Assembly (NCBI GenBank): GCA_001303025.1
Contig: LJNK01000022.1
Location: 1 to 64,000 of the forward strand
Direction of reading: 5' to 3'
Origin: Deltaproteobacteria bacterium SG8_13
GTDB lineage: Bacteria; Desulfobacterota; Desulfobacteria; Desulfobacterales; SG8-13
Length of the DNA stretch: 64,000 nt
Below are positions 44,522-54,334 of the stretch, piece after piece (within the stretch, counting starts at the first letter, position 1; each line of letters opens with the position of its first letter). A program made the translations under genes and the position numbers. The notes below the pieces were generated by a model. That model did no database searches. It saw only the letters and a list, made by a program, of their open reading frames with translations, and was not told the origin of the DNA.

Positions 44522-45388
44522 ATGCAAATCCTTATCTACGGTACGATCAACAGCATTTCGCTGGCGCTGTTTGCCATCGGATTTGCCATGGTCTACGGGG
44601 TCAGCCGCCTTCCCAATTTTGCCCACGGCGCACTGTACGTGCTCAGTGGTTTTATCACATGGAGCTTTCTCAATGCCGTGGGGATGAACTACCTGTTGAG
44701 CATCGTGCTTTCAATGCTGGCTACCGGCATCATCGGCGCGCTGATCTACCAGTTCGTGCTGATACGCGTCCGGGGCATGGAAATCTCGGAGATCATGGCC
44801 TCCTATGCACTGGGCCTGGCGATTCTGGAGGGACTGCGCTGGCGGGGGTTTCGGGGAATGACCTACACCCTGCCGTCCTTTATTGAAGGCAGCACAGAGA
44901 TTGCCGGCGTATCCGTGGATTACCAGCGTTTGCTGGTGGTGGGCATCGGCGCGGCCGTAGTCGCGCTGCTGTGGCTGTTCACTCACTATACGCGCATCGG
45001 TCTGGCGCTGCGCGGCATGGCCCAGGACGAACGCGCCGCCATGATGCTGGGAATCGACTCCGACCGGATGGCGGTCGTGGCCATGGGTTTCGGATCGATG
45101 CTGGCAGCGCTGGCCGCGGTGGTGCTGCTGCCGCTGGGCAACATCGTCGTGGAGGCCGGCTACAATGTGCTGATCCTGGCCATCGCGGTCTGCATCGTGG
45201 GAGGCCTGGGCAGTTGGGTCGGAGCGGTGCTGGCCGCCTTTCTCATCGGCTTCGCCCAGATCCTTACGGTGGTATACCTGGGGGCCCACTACCAGATGGT
45301 GGTGGCCCTGCTGGCCATCATATTAACGTTGATCCTCAAACCATCCGGGCTGTTCGGCCAGCAGAAAGAACTGGAAGAAAGGGTGTGA
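44522..45388 (+). CDS. branched-chain amino acid-type ABC transporter permease (LivH-like)
   Basis: YGTINSISLALFAIGFAMVYGVSRLPNFAHGALYVLSGF...ALRGMAQDERAAMMLGID. Confidence 0.9.
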   Translation: MQILIYGTINSISLALFAIGFAMVYGVSRLPNFAHGALYVLSGFITWSFLNAVGMNYLLSIVLSMLATGIIGALIYQFVLIRVRGMEISEIMASYALGLAILEGLRWRGFRGMTYTLPSFIEGSTEIAGVSVDYQRLLVVGIGAAVVALLWLFTHYTRIGLALRGMAQDERAAMMLGIDSDRMAVVAMGFGSMLAALAAVVLLPLGNIVVEAGYNVLILAIAVCIVGGLGSWVGAVLAAFLIGFAQILTVVYLGAHYQMVVALLAIILTLILKPSGLFGQQKELEERV

Positions 45389-45390
45389 CC

Positions 45391-46349
45391 GTGTCAAACG
45401 GACAGCGCCGCAAGGAACGCATCGATCGGGGCATCAAGGTCCGCACCGAAGGGATCTACGCACTGTCGTCGCTGCGCGAGTTGTCATATTTGAGCGTGCC
45501 GCGCCTGGTGCTGATCATCGGCATGCTAAGCCTGCCGTTTGCAATGCCCAGCATTTACTGGCAGCGGGTAATCACCATCACCTGCATCTATGCGCTGCTG
45601 GCGCTCAGCTTCGATTTTCTGGCCCATTACGTAGGCCTGGTCTGTCTGGGAGGTGCCTTTTTCGTCGGCACCGGCGGCTACCTGGCAGCCATCGCCAACA
45701 CCACCTTCGGGCCTTGCTGCTCATGCCCTGCCTGCCTCTCAGGGGGGTCTATTTTGCCATCGTCAGCCTCATGTACCCGTTGCTGCTGGCACGGGTGATA
45801 GAAGCCCTGGACATCCTCGGCGGGACAGACGGAATCATGGGCATCGACAGCTTCCCCAACCGCTGGGTGGAGCAGTACTTTCTGATCGGGATCCTGCTGC
45901 TGCTGACGTTCGGCGTTCGCAGGCTGGTCAACACCGACCTCGGCCTGGTCCTGCGGGGCGTCAAGGACAACGACCAGGCCATCCGTGCCTCGGGAATGAG
46001 TGTTACATTCTACAAATCCATTGCGGTGTTTATCGCCGCGGTGATCGGATGCCTGAGCGGCGCCTACCTGGTGCACATCTACATGTGGTCCGGAATCTCC
46101 CAGTTTGCCCTCGATTTTTCCATTCTGCCGATCGCCGCCACGGTGATCGGTGGCGGCGGAACGCTGGTGGGACCGGTGCTGGGCTGTCTGCTGCTGGTTC
46201 CCATATCGGAGCTGTTGAGAGACTTCGGAACGCTGCGCATTGTGTTCTATGCCCTCATACTGGTGGCATTTATTATTTTTCGCAGCGAAGGGTTGATGGT
46301 GTACGGACAGCGCAAATATCACCAGTTCGAAAGGTGGACCGAAGTATGA
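45391..46349 (+). pseudogene. branched-chain amino acid-type ABC transporter permease (LivM-like), apparently interrupted
   Basis: 5' part ...FLAHYVGLVCLGGAFFVGTGGYLAAIANTTFG in one frame (stop at 45798); 3' part LLLMPCLPLRGVYFAIVSLMYPLLLARVIEAL...GLVLRGVKDNDQAIRASGMSV in another; roughly 18-20 residues missing at the junction. Confidence 0.7.
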
Positions 46350-47134
46350 GCGGCGAACCGATTATCCGGGTGCAGGAGGTCACCAAGGCCTTCGGCGGCA
46401 TCATCGCTTTGAGCAAAGTGAGTTTCGATGTCCACGAGGGCGAAATTCTGGGTATCATCGGACCGAACGGCTCCGGCAAGACAACGATCGTCAACTGCAT
46501 CACGGGTTTCATCAGGAAAACCTCCGGGCGCGTGTTCTACCGCGGCCGGGATATCTCCGACAAGCCACCCCACAAGATCGCCGACATGGGCATCACCCGA
46601 ACGTTTCAGATCATGCGTCCATATTACACTCTGCCGGCCTATAAAAACCTGGTGATCCCGTTGTTTTCTCCCCGCGCCAAACGCACCGGCGGGTGGCGCG
46701 GCGGAGGACGCCGGGGAGATCGCAACACCGTCGGAATCGACATCCTGGAAGAAATCGGATTTGAGCGGGATTCGTACGTTCCATACAAGACCGCCTCGAC
46801 TCTCCCCACCGGATACCTGAAACGACTGGAACTGGCCCGCTGCCTGGCGCTGCGGCCGGAGGTGGTCATCTGCGATGAAATCTTCTCCGGCCTCAGTATG
46901 AGTGAAATCGCCAGCATGGTGCCGTTGATCGAACGGTTGCAGATGGACGGGATCACCCTGATCATGATCGAGCACCGGCTCAGAGAGCTCTTCCGGGTGT
47001 CCAACCGGGTGATTGTGCTTAATTTCGGGGAAAAACTGATCGAAGGCAATCCGCAGGAGGTCATGGCCGACCCGAAAGTCAGAGAGGCCTATTTCGGGTC
47101 TCAGAAGGTCGAGGAGGTGATGAACCATGCTTGA
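46346..47134 (+). CDS. branched-chain amino acid-type ABC transporter ATP-binding protein (LivG-like)
   Basis: MSGEPIIRVQEVTKAFGGIIALSKVSFDVHEGEILGIIGPNGSGKTTIVNCITGF. Confidence 0.9.
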   Translation: MSGEPIIRVQEVTKAFGGIIALSKVSFDVHEGEILGIIGPNGSGKTTIVNCITGFIRKTSGRVFYRGRDISDKPPHKIADMGITRTFQIMRPYYTLPAYKNLVIPLFSPRAKRTGGWRGGGRRGDRNTVGIDILEEIGFERDSYVPYKTASTLPTGYLKRLELARCLALRPEVVICDEIFSGLSMSEIASMVPLIERLQMDGITLIMIEHRLRELFRVSNRVIVLNFGEKLIEGNPQEVMADPKVREAYFGSQKVEEVMNHA

Positions 47135-47888
47135 GGCTTCCGACCTGATGGTGTTTTACGAAAACATGCTGGCCCTGAACAACATCAACATCAGATGTGC
47201 GCAGGGCCAGATCGTCGGCGTTTTCGGCGCCAACAGCGCCGGTAAGTCGACACTGATGTACACCCTGTCGGGTATCATGCGGGACATCCAAAAAAAGGAG
47301 CAGATGGCCGGCGGAGAGCGGATCACGATCCTGGGGGACGTGCTCTACCAGGGGGAGAACATCTCCCGGCTCAAGCCCAGCCAGCGGGCTCGCAAGGGCA
47401 TCGTGCTCTGCCCGGAACGGCGACGCATCTTCAGTGAAAGCAGCGTGCTGGAGAACCTGAAAATCGGCGGATACCTGGCATCGCCTGCCCAGGCGCGCAA
47501 AACCCTGCGGTATGTCTTCGATATCTTCCCGGCCCTGGAAAAGCTGAAAAAGCGGGTCGGTGGATTTTTGAGCGGCGGAGAACAGCAGATGCTGGCCATC
47601 GGTCGTGCCATCATGGCCCAGCCGAAACTGCTGCTGCTCGATGAACCGCTGATGGGATTGAGCCCGCTGATGCAGGCGATGTTGATGCGTGCAACCCGCG
47701 AAATCCGCGACCGGATGGACATTTCGATCATTGTCACCGAACAGTATGCCCGGCCGGTTTTCCCGATCGTGGACTACGCCTTTATCCTTGAAAACGGAGC
47801 GGCAGTGATGGAGGGAACCCGCGAAGAACTGATGGACAATCCGGATGTCCGCTCCGCATACTTCGGCGTCGAGGAGTCACACGCGTAA
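47127..47888 (+). CDS. branched-chain amino acid-type ABC transporter ATP-binding protein (LivF-like)
   Basis: GVFGANSAGKSTLMYTLSGI, VLCPERRRIFSESSVLENL, LSGGEQQMLAIGRAIMAQPKLLLLDEPLMGLSP. Confidence 0.9.
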   Translation: MLEASDLMVFYENMLALNNINIRCAQGQIVGVFGANSAGKSTLMYTLSGIMRDIQKKEQMAGGERITILGDVLYQGENISRLKPSQRARKGIVLCPERRRIFSESSVLENLKIGGYLASPAQARKTLRYVFDIFPALEKLKKRVGGFLSGGEQQMLAIGRAIMAQPKLLLLDEPLMGLSPLMQAMLMRATREIRDRMDISIIVTEQYARPVFPIVDYAFILENGAAVMEGTREELMDNPDVRSAYFGVEESHA

Positions 47889-49540
47889 TGGGCGCAGACG
47901 GCAACAACCAGACAGGGGAATTGACCTTCACCCGCTTTGACCGGATGTGCGAAACCTTCCCGGATCGCACAGCCGTGGTGTACCTCGGCGAGCGCTTCTC
48001 CTACCGTCGGCTGCGCGATCTCAGTGAGCGCTTCGCAGGGGCACTGGCGTCCCTGGGCTTGCAAAAGGGCGACCGGGTGATGATTTACATTCCCAACTGC
48101 ATTCAGTGGGTCATCGCCTTTCTCGGTATCCAGAAACTGGGGGCCGTAATCGTACCGGTTGCCCCCATCTACACCTCGCATGAACTGGAATACCTGATCC
48201 GCGATTGCGGTGCACAGACCATCATCTGCATGGATACCAACTTCGGTTACGTCAAAGAGGTCATGGAAAGCACCGGGCTGCGGAAGGTGATTGTCACGAA
48301 CCTGGTGGATCTGCTGCCGCTTTGGAAGCGCTGGTTGGGCGTGCTGTTCGACAAGATTCCAACGGGAAAGGTTGACCGCGATCGGCAGATTCATCGTTTC
48401 AAAACGCTTCTGAATCACCCGCCGCTGACAAAACCGGTGGAGATCGATCCCATGGAGGACCTGTCTTACATGCTCTATACCGGTGGAACCACCGGATTCC
48501 CCAAAGGGGTGCCCGGCAACCATTCGGGCATGACATCCTATGTAAATGACGTCACCGACGACGTTGCCGGAAAGCACGTCCTGGAAGGCGAGGATGTGTA
48601 CATCGCCGTCAATCCGCTGTTTCACATCATGGCCCTGGGCCTGTTCATGTCGATCGGTTTGAACAAGGGCAACATGACAATACTGATGCCCACACCCCAG
48701 GTGGATGCCATTTTAGACAGCATCGAGCGATATGGTGTCCGGTGGTTGCTGGGAGTACCGGCCTTGTACCGGATGATCCTCGACAATGATCGCCTCGATC
48801 GTTACCGTCTCAACTCCCTGACGTATTGCTTCTGCGGTGGAGACGTGCTGCCGGCGGAAATATACAATCGCTGGGAGAAGCATTTCGGTATTCCCATTTA
48901 CCAGGTCTACGGCTCCACAGAAGTCGGACACGTCTGCTACAGTCGCATCGACAAACAGCCCAAACCCGGCACCATCGGCCTGCCGCTGGGAAGCCGTGAA
49001 TGCGTAATCGTGGATCCGGCCACTCTCGATCCGGTGGGGCCGGGGGAAAGCGGTGAACTGCTGGTTTCCTCACCGTACACCGTAAAGGGGTACTGGAACA
49101 AGCCGGAGGAGACAGCCAGGACCTGCGTGGAGATCGACGGCAAGGTGTATTGCCGCATGGGCGACTACGTTCGCAAAGATGAAGACGGCGAACTCTACTA
49201 TGTGGAGCGCAGCGCAGATTTGATCAAGCACAAGGGGTTTCGGGTCTCAGCCTCTGAGGTCGAGGCCGTTCTGCAGGACCATCCGACCGTCATCGGTGCG
49301 TGCGTGGTGGGCATCCCCGACGAGCGGGTGGGGGAACGGATCAAAGCCATCGTGGTACTAAAAGAAGACGCCCGGGGCGTGGGGGGAGCGGATCTGATCC
49401 GGTGGTGCAGTCAACACCTGGCTGCCTACAAGGTCCCCAGTTATATCGAGTTTAGAGACATGCTGCCCAAGTCGAAGGTCGGCAAGTTGCTGCGCCGTGA
49501 AATCCGCGATGAAGAACGCCGGCGGATCGCAAAAGAGTAA
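47888..49540 (+). CDS. AMP-dependent acyl/aryl-CoA ligase
   Basis: YMLYTGGTTGFPKGVPGNHSG, YQVYGSTEVGH, GDYVRKDEDGELYYVERSADLIKHKGFRVSASEVEAVL, PKSKVGKLLRREIRDEE; TAATG overlap with livF. Confidence 0.92.
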   Translation: MGADGNNQTGELTFTRFDRMCETFPDRTAVVYLGERFSYRRLRDLSERFAGALASLGLQKGDRVMIYIPNCIQWVIAFLGIQKLGAVIVPVAPIYTSHELEYLIRDCGAQTIICMDTNFGYVKEVMESTGLRKVIVTNLVDLLPLWKRWLGVLFDKIPTGKVDRDRQIHRFKTLLNHPPLTKPVEIDPMEDLSYMLYTGGTTGFPKGVPGNHSGMTSYVNDVTDDVAGKHVLEGEDVYIAVNPLFHIMALGLFMSIGLNKGNMTILMPTPQVDAILDSIERYGVRWLLGVPALYRMILDNDRLDRYRLNSLTYCFCGGDVLPAEIYNRWEKHFGIPIYQVYGSTEVGHVCYSRIDKQPKPGTIGLPLGSRECVIVDPATLDPVGPGESGELLVSSPYTVKGYWNKPEETARTCVEIDGKVYCRMGDYVRKDEDGELYYVERSADLIKHKGFRVSASEVEAVLQDHPTVIGACVVGIPDERVGERIKAIVVLKEDARGVGGADLIRWCSQHLAAYKVPSYIEFRDMLPKSKVGKLLRREIRDEERRRIAKE

Positions 49541-49623
49541 CTCCGGCGGTCAAATTCGATCCGGCCGGCATTCCGGGGGCGGGTGGTCGGCTTCAGGGGC
49601 CTTGTAGGATCGTGCCGCCCTCG

Positions 49624-50202
49624 TTAATCGGAAGATGAGTAGCGGCCCTGGTGCATCCGGGGTGCTTTGCGGGGCGGCGGCTCCGATTGCTGGGCCGGCT
49701 GGCCGATCGGCACGATGGCCACGACTTCTTTTTCCACCGGCACGCCGAGGACGGCGCGGACTGCTTCCGGGTCGAAAAAGGTAAACCAGAGCGAACCGAG
49801 GCCCAGATCCGCTGCAGCCAGCATCATGTTCTGAACGCACGCGCAGGCTGCCTGCATGGCACCGAGGGTCTGCCCGAAGAATCCTCCCAGCCCTCCTTTG
49901 CGGGGGTTGCATATCACCACGATCAAAACCGGTGCCTGCTCCAGAAAGTCCATGCCGTATTTTTTTGCCCAGCCGGGACCGCCGCCGTCGATCACCTGCT
50001 GGCGGGCCTGTTCACCGACTTGCCGGATGCGCGTTTTCATCTCGGGATCGGCAACGACGACAAACTCCCAGGGTTGCAGATTCATCGGGCTCGGGGCCCA
50101 TTGGCCGGCTTCTAAGATCTTTTCAATCTGCTCCTCGGACACGGCAGTCGGTTCGAATGAACGACAGCTGCGGCGAGATCTGACCAGTTCTTTGAATTCC
50201 AT
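49624..50202 (-). CDS. nitroreductase family protein
   Basis: MEFKELVRSRRSCRSFEPTAVSEEQIEKILEAGQWAPSPMNLQPWEFVVV; ADLGLGSLWFTFFDPEAVRAVLGVPVEKEVVAIVPIGQP. Confidence 0.9.
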   Translation of the reverse strand: MEFKELVRSRRSCRSFEPTAVSEEQIEKILEAGQWAPSPMNLQPWEFVVVADPEMKTRIRQVGEQARQQVIDGGGPGWAKKYGMDFLEQAPVLIVVICNPRKGGLGGFFGQTLGAMQAACACVQNMMLAAADLGLGSLWFTFFDPEAVRAVLGVPVEKEVVAIVPIGQPAQQSEPPPRKAPRMHQGRYSSSD

Positions 50203-50495
50203 AGTAGCTCCCTTCCGTTCATCGGGTGTCGGATGAAAATCCGTTTTTGTTTGGCACCCTTGCCCGGTTTTGTCAAGAACTGTTCCAGACAGCCTTTCCG
50301 GGTGGCGCACACCGGATGTCGAACTTGCAAAAAACAGATCCGGTCCTACTGTATGCGGTATAGCCCGCCAGTCCCGGGATCCGCGGCAGGTTTTTCCGCA
50401 CAGCGTCTGTGGGTGGATACAGCAGGAACGATCGTGGAAGTGCTGCGATCAATGCGTCTGTGCAGCGGAAATTCAAACCGGTGTATCGGGATGAT

Positions 50496-51215
50496 ATGAC
50501 AACTCAGGTAATCATCGACCGTCGATTCTGCGGACCGCCGAATTCAGGCAACGGGGGGTATGTTTGCGGTCTGGTGGGCGGACTTCTGGCGTCGGAAGCC
50601 GAAGTGACCCTTCGTCGGCCGCCACCCCTGGACACAGCGTTGGATGCGGAAATTATCGACAACAACCGCGTCCGCCTGCTCGACCGATCCGACCTGGTGG
50701 CAGAGGGCCGCTGTGACCCTGTCGAATTCGACATCCCCTTCTGCCCGTCATTCGAGCAAGCCCGGTTGGCCTCCGAAAGCTACAGCGGATACGATCGGCA
50801 TTTCTACCCGACCTGTTTCGTTTGCGGCCCCGCCCGCACACCGGGAGACGGATTGCGGGTCTTTGCCGGGCCGATGCCGAAAAGAAAGGCTGTTGCTGCA
50901 CCCTGGATTCCGGATCCATCCCTGGCCGACAGAACCGGCAGGGTAAAGGCCGAGTTTCTATGGGCTGTTCTCGATTGCCCGGGTTATTTTGCAGTCAATA
51001 CAGATCGCCACCGGCACATGCTGCTGGGGCAGATGGCAGCGGCAGTCCATCACCGGCCCCGACCCGCAGAGCGTTGCGTGGTGGCAGCCTGGCAAAGCGG
51101 CTCGCAGGGACGTAAGCATTTTGCCTCATCCGCCCTGTTTTCCGAAACCGGACGCCTGTTGGGCAAGGCCAGGACCACATGGATAGCGCTCGAGCCGCCG
51201 GACGCAACCTTTTGA
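50496..51215 (+). CDS. hypothetical protein, possibly hotdog/thioesterase-like
   Basis: FCGPPNSGNGGYVCGLVGGLL...PTCFVCGPARTPGDGLRVFAG...VKAEFLWAVLDCPGYFAV. Confidence 0.6.
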   Translation: MTTQVIIDRRFCGPPNSGNGGYVCGLVGGLLASEAEVTLRRPPPLDTALDAEIIDNNRVRLLDRSDLVAEGRCDPVEFDIPFCPSFEQARLASESYSGYDRHFYPTCFVCGPARTPGDGLRVFAGPMPKRKAVAAPWIPDPSLADRTGRVKAEFLWAVLDCPGYFAVNTDRHRHMLLGQMAAAVHHRPRPAERCVVAAWQSGSQGRKHFASSALFSETGRLLGKARTTWIALEPPDATF

Positions 51216-51326
51216 GTCGGCGGCCCGCCAGGCGAATGTCAATAGCACGTATCGCAGACTGTCACGGGCAGGCGCCTGGCGGCTTTCATCCGGAACCGAC
51301 TATCCCAATTATAGGAGAAGTTTACC

Positions 51327-52838
51327 ATGTTTCATGAAAACCCGGCAAAATCGGCTCCGGCGGCCGATTCGGACGTCACGGCCGAAGAGACCCTTGACCC
51401 CGAAAACTGGGATGCCATGCGACAGCTCGGGCACGAAATGGTCGATGACATCATGACATACCTGCAGACCGTTCGCAGACGGCCGGTCTGGCAGCCCATT
51501 CCGGATCGGATCCGTGATGAACTGAGCCGTCCCCTGCCGATCGAGCCCCAGGGTGCGCAGCAAACCTATCAGGACTTTCGCGATATCGTGTTGCCGCATC
51601 CGATGGGCAACATCCATCCGCGATTCTGGGGCTGGGTAATCGGCACCGGCACCCCCTTCGGGGCTTTGGCGGAAATGCTGGCCGCGGCAATGAATCCGAA
51701 CCTGGGGGGTGCCGAACACGTTCCGAACCTGGTGGAAATACAGGTGATCGATTGGTGCAAGCAGATGCTCGGTTATGATCCCGACGCCAGCGGTCTGCTG
51801 GTCAGCGGCGGCTCCATGGCCAACCTGGTCGGCCTGACTGTCGCCCGCAACACCAACGCCGAATTTGACGTGCGCAGCAGCGGGCTGCGGGCCGCTCCCC
51901 GACCGATGACCCTATACGGATCGGTGGAGATGCACAGCTCTATCCAGAAGGCGGTGGAACTGCTGGGCCTGGGAAGTCAGGCGCTGGTAAAAATTCCGGT
52001 GGACGACCGGTACCGTATCGAACTGCCGGCGCTGGAGGCGGCAGTGGCCGAAGATCGTGCAGCCGGCCGGTATCCGTTTTGTGTTGTCGGAAATGCCGGA
52101 ACCGTCAATACCGGCGCATTTGACAATTTGAACCGGCTGGCCGAGTTCGCCCACCGGGAAAAGATGTGGTTTCATGTCGACGGCGCCTTCGGCGCCCTGG
52201 CAGCCGTATCAAAGGATCTGCAGTACCTGGTGGAAGGAATGGGGAAAGCCGACTCCATCGCCTTTGATCTTCACAAGTGGATGTACATGCCCATCGAAGT
52301 CGGCTGTGTTCTGGTGCGCAGCGAGGCGGCCCACCGCCGGGCATTTTCACTAACGCCCGAATATCTGGCCCATGGCGGAGACCGCGGGCTGATCGCCGGT
52401 TCCCGCTGGTTCAGTGACTACGGTATTCAGCTTTCCCGCGGATTTCGGGCGCTGAAGGTGTGGATGTCCCTCAAGGAGCATGGAATCGAACGATACGGAC
52501 GCATTATCCGCCAGAATACCCGCCAGGCCCGATATTTGGCCGAACTGGTCGATAAGGCACCGGAACTGCAGCGTTTGGCTCCGGTGCCGTTGAATATCGT
52601 CTGTTTTCGCTACATCGCCGACGGATTGGACGAAGAAGCACTGAACCGGCTCAACCAGGAGATCCTGATTCAACTGCACGAAAAAGGTGTCGCTGCCCCC
52701 TCCTACACGACCCTCAACGGCAAGTATGCGATTCGGGCCGCCATCGTCAACCACCGCAGCCGCAGGGAAGATTTCGAACTGCTGGTCAGCGAAACCATCC
52801 GGCTGGGCGCGGCACTGGCCGGCCAGCAGGTCTCATGA
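51327..52838 (+). CDS. PLP-dependent group II amino acid decarboxylase (aromatic-L-amino-acid decarboxylase-like)
   Basis: HPRFWGWVIGTGTPFGALAEMLAAAMNPNLGG, VDGAFGALAAVSK, ADSIAFDLHKWMYMPIEVGCVLVR (PLP lysine). Confidence 0.9.
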   Translation: MFHENPAKSAPAADSDVTAEETLDPENWDAMRQLGHEMVDDIMTYLQTVRRRPVWQPIPDRIRDELSRPLPIEPQGAQQTYQDFRDIVLPHPMGNIHPRFWGWVIGTGTPFGALAEMLAAAMNPNLGGAEHVPNLVEIQVIDWCKQMLGYDPDASGLLVSGGSMANLVGLTVARNTNAEFDVRSSGLRAAPRPMTLYGSVEMHSSIQKAVELLGLGSQALVKIPVDDRYRIELPALEAAVAEDRAAGRYPFCVVGNAGTVNTGAFDNLNRLAEFAHREKMWFHVDGAFGALAAVSKDLQYLVEGMGKADSIAFDLHKWMYMPIEVGCVLVRSEAAHRRAFSLTPEYLAHGGDRGLIAGSRWFSDYGIQLSRGFRALKVWMSLKEHGIERYGRIIRQNTRQARYLAELVDKAPELQRLAPVPLNIVCFRYIADGLDEEALNRLNQEILIQLHEKGVAAPSYTTLNGKYAIRAAIVNHRSRREDFELLVSETIRLGAALAGQQVS

Positions 52839-52899
52839 CCTCTTGGCAGGGTTTTCTTACCCCTGAAAGTTTGCGCCCAATCGTCGGACCCGTTGCCGA

Positions 52900-53082
52900 T
52901 CAGGCGGTTACTTCCGTTATTTCGCTCAACCGGCGCCGAGCCGTTTCCACCACCTCCGGATCCTTGTCGTTTTCGATGACCCGCTGAAGAAGCCCGGCGT
53001 CGCTTTCCGACATCACGGCTTTTTTGCGCACCTCCGGGTTCGAATGGGCGATTTTGGGCAGAAACAGATCTCTAAAAGCCAT
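52900..53082 (-). CDS. small (60 aa) helical, HEAT-like hypothetical protein
   Basis: MAFRDLFLPKIAHSNPEVRKKAVMSESDAGLLQRVIENDKDPEVVETARRRLSEITEVTA; strong SD AAAGGAGGG. Confidence 0.6.
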   Translation of the reverse strand: MAFRDLFLPKIAHSNPEVRKKAVMSESDAGLLQRVIENDKDPEVVETARRRLSEITEVTA

Positions 53083-53866
53083 TGGTCCCTCCTTTCGGTG
53101 TATGCCTGTTCGCTTTTCCTGTAAATCGGCAGCAGGTTTTACAGCCGCATGTTACCCCGGCTTTTGGAACCGAGCACTACTGGAAATTGCCGTTGCAATC
53201 GCTTGCCGAAAGCGATCGGAGCTGCACACCCTTGCCCGCTGACCAGCCGGATGGGTACCGCGTCACCCCGTTCAGCAAGGGCCGTCCGATCCGCTATCGC
53301 CTGCAGCGCCAGGGAAAATGCGGATATCGCTCCGCCCGCAGGCCACAGACGGCCCATATTGGAATGGATCATAAAACAAACGACACGGGGATGCACTTCG
53401 AGAAGCAAGGGGACGAACAACCGACGCAGATGCGAAAGTAACCCACGGCAGTATCCGTGGTAGATTCAAAGAGGGCGAAACATCGGCCAGGCAGTAGAAC
53501 CAATCAGATCCAATCGATGATCAAGAAACGCTCGGTTGTGCAGCATGTAACCACCCTGCCACCTGTCAACCTGATTGCGAATCGTCACTTCTAACAGCCA
53601 AACAGCGTTCACCTCCTTTCCCGATCCGCACGTTTCTTATTACCATGAATGGAAACGGTTATCAAGCACCGCGAGGCGCCGGCCGGCGCCTTGATTTCCA
53701 ACAGCGCTCATCCGGGCAGGCTCGAGGTGTGCGCGCACAGCCGCGACAGCCGTTTTTCGCAAACGCGCCGGCTGGGCCCACCACAGGCAGGAGGCTGCAG
53801 GGTCGTCGCACGGCAGCGGGCCCGGTTCGCAATCCATCTGAAGCGGACGACGGCCATCTTCCGGCT

Positions 53867-54334
53867 TCAGTGGATTCTGGTGCGTGCCGTCCCGGACGAT
53901 ATCTGTTTTGCCACCGAACGGCTGTCACCCCAGTGGATGCAGCCGGTGGGGCAGACACTGCTGCAAGCCGGAGGACGGTTTTCCTTCAGGCGCTCGATGC
54001 AAAGATCGCATTTAATGGCCACCTCTTGCTTTTCATCGTATTGCATGGCGCCGAACGGACATGCCTCCAGGCACTCCTTGCAGCCGATGCACTGCTGACG
54101 ATCGATGAGCACGACCCCGCTTTCGTCCCTGGATATCGCATTCTCCGGGCAAGCCTTTTTGCAGGGGGCATCGGGGCAATGGTGGCAGTATACCGGATAA
54201 AAATCAGGGGCTTGCTCGATGACCTGCACCAGTCGAGGCCCGACACCCAGCCCGTGCTCCTGTTTGCAGGCCACTTCACAGGAATGACAGCCCATGCACT
54301 CTTTTTTGAAAAACATCAACGTTAGCTTTGCCAT
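53867..54334 (-). CDS. 4Fe-4S ferredoxin-type electron-transfer subunit (four clusters predicted)
   Basis: CMGCHSCEVACK, CHHCPDAPCKKACP, CIGCKECLEACP, CDLC...CSSVCPTGC. Confidence 0.9.
   Translation of the reverse strand: MAKLTLMFFKKECMGCHSCEVACKQEHGLGVGPRLVQVIEQAPDFYPVYCHHCPDAPCKKACPENAISRDESGVVLIDRQQCIGCKECLEACPFGAMQYDEKQEVAIKCDLCIERLKENRPPACSSVCPTGCIHWGDSRSVAKQISSGTARTRIH

Noticed and set aside
45653-47134. 493-aa + ORF running through livM into livG
   Set aside because: Its first ~230 codons are an out-of-frame reading of livM; the real LivG starts at 46346.
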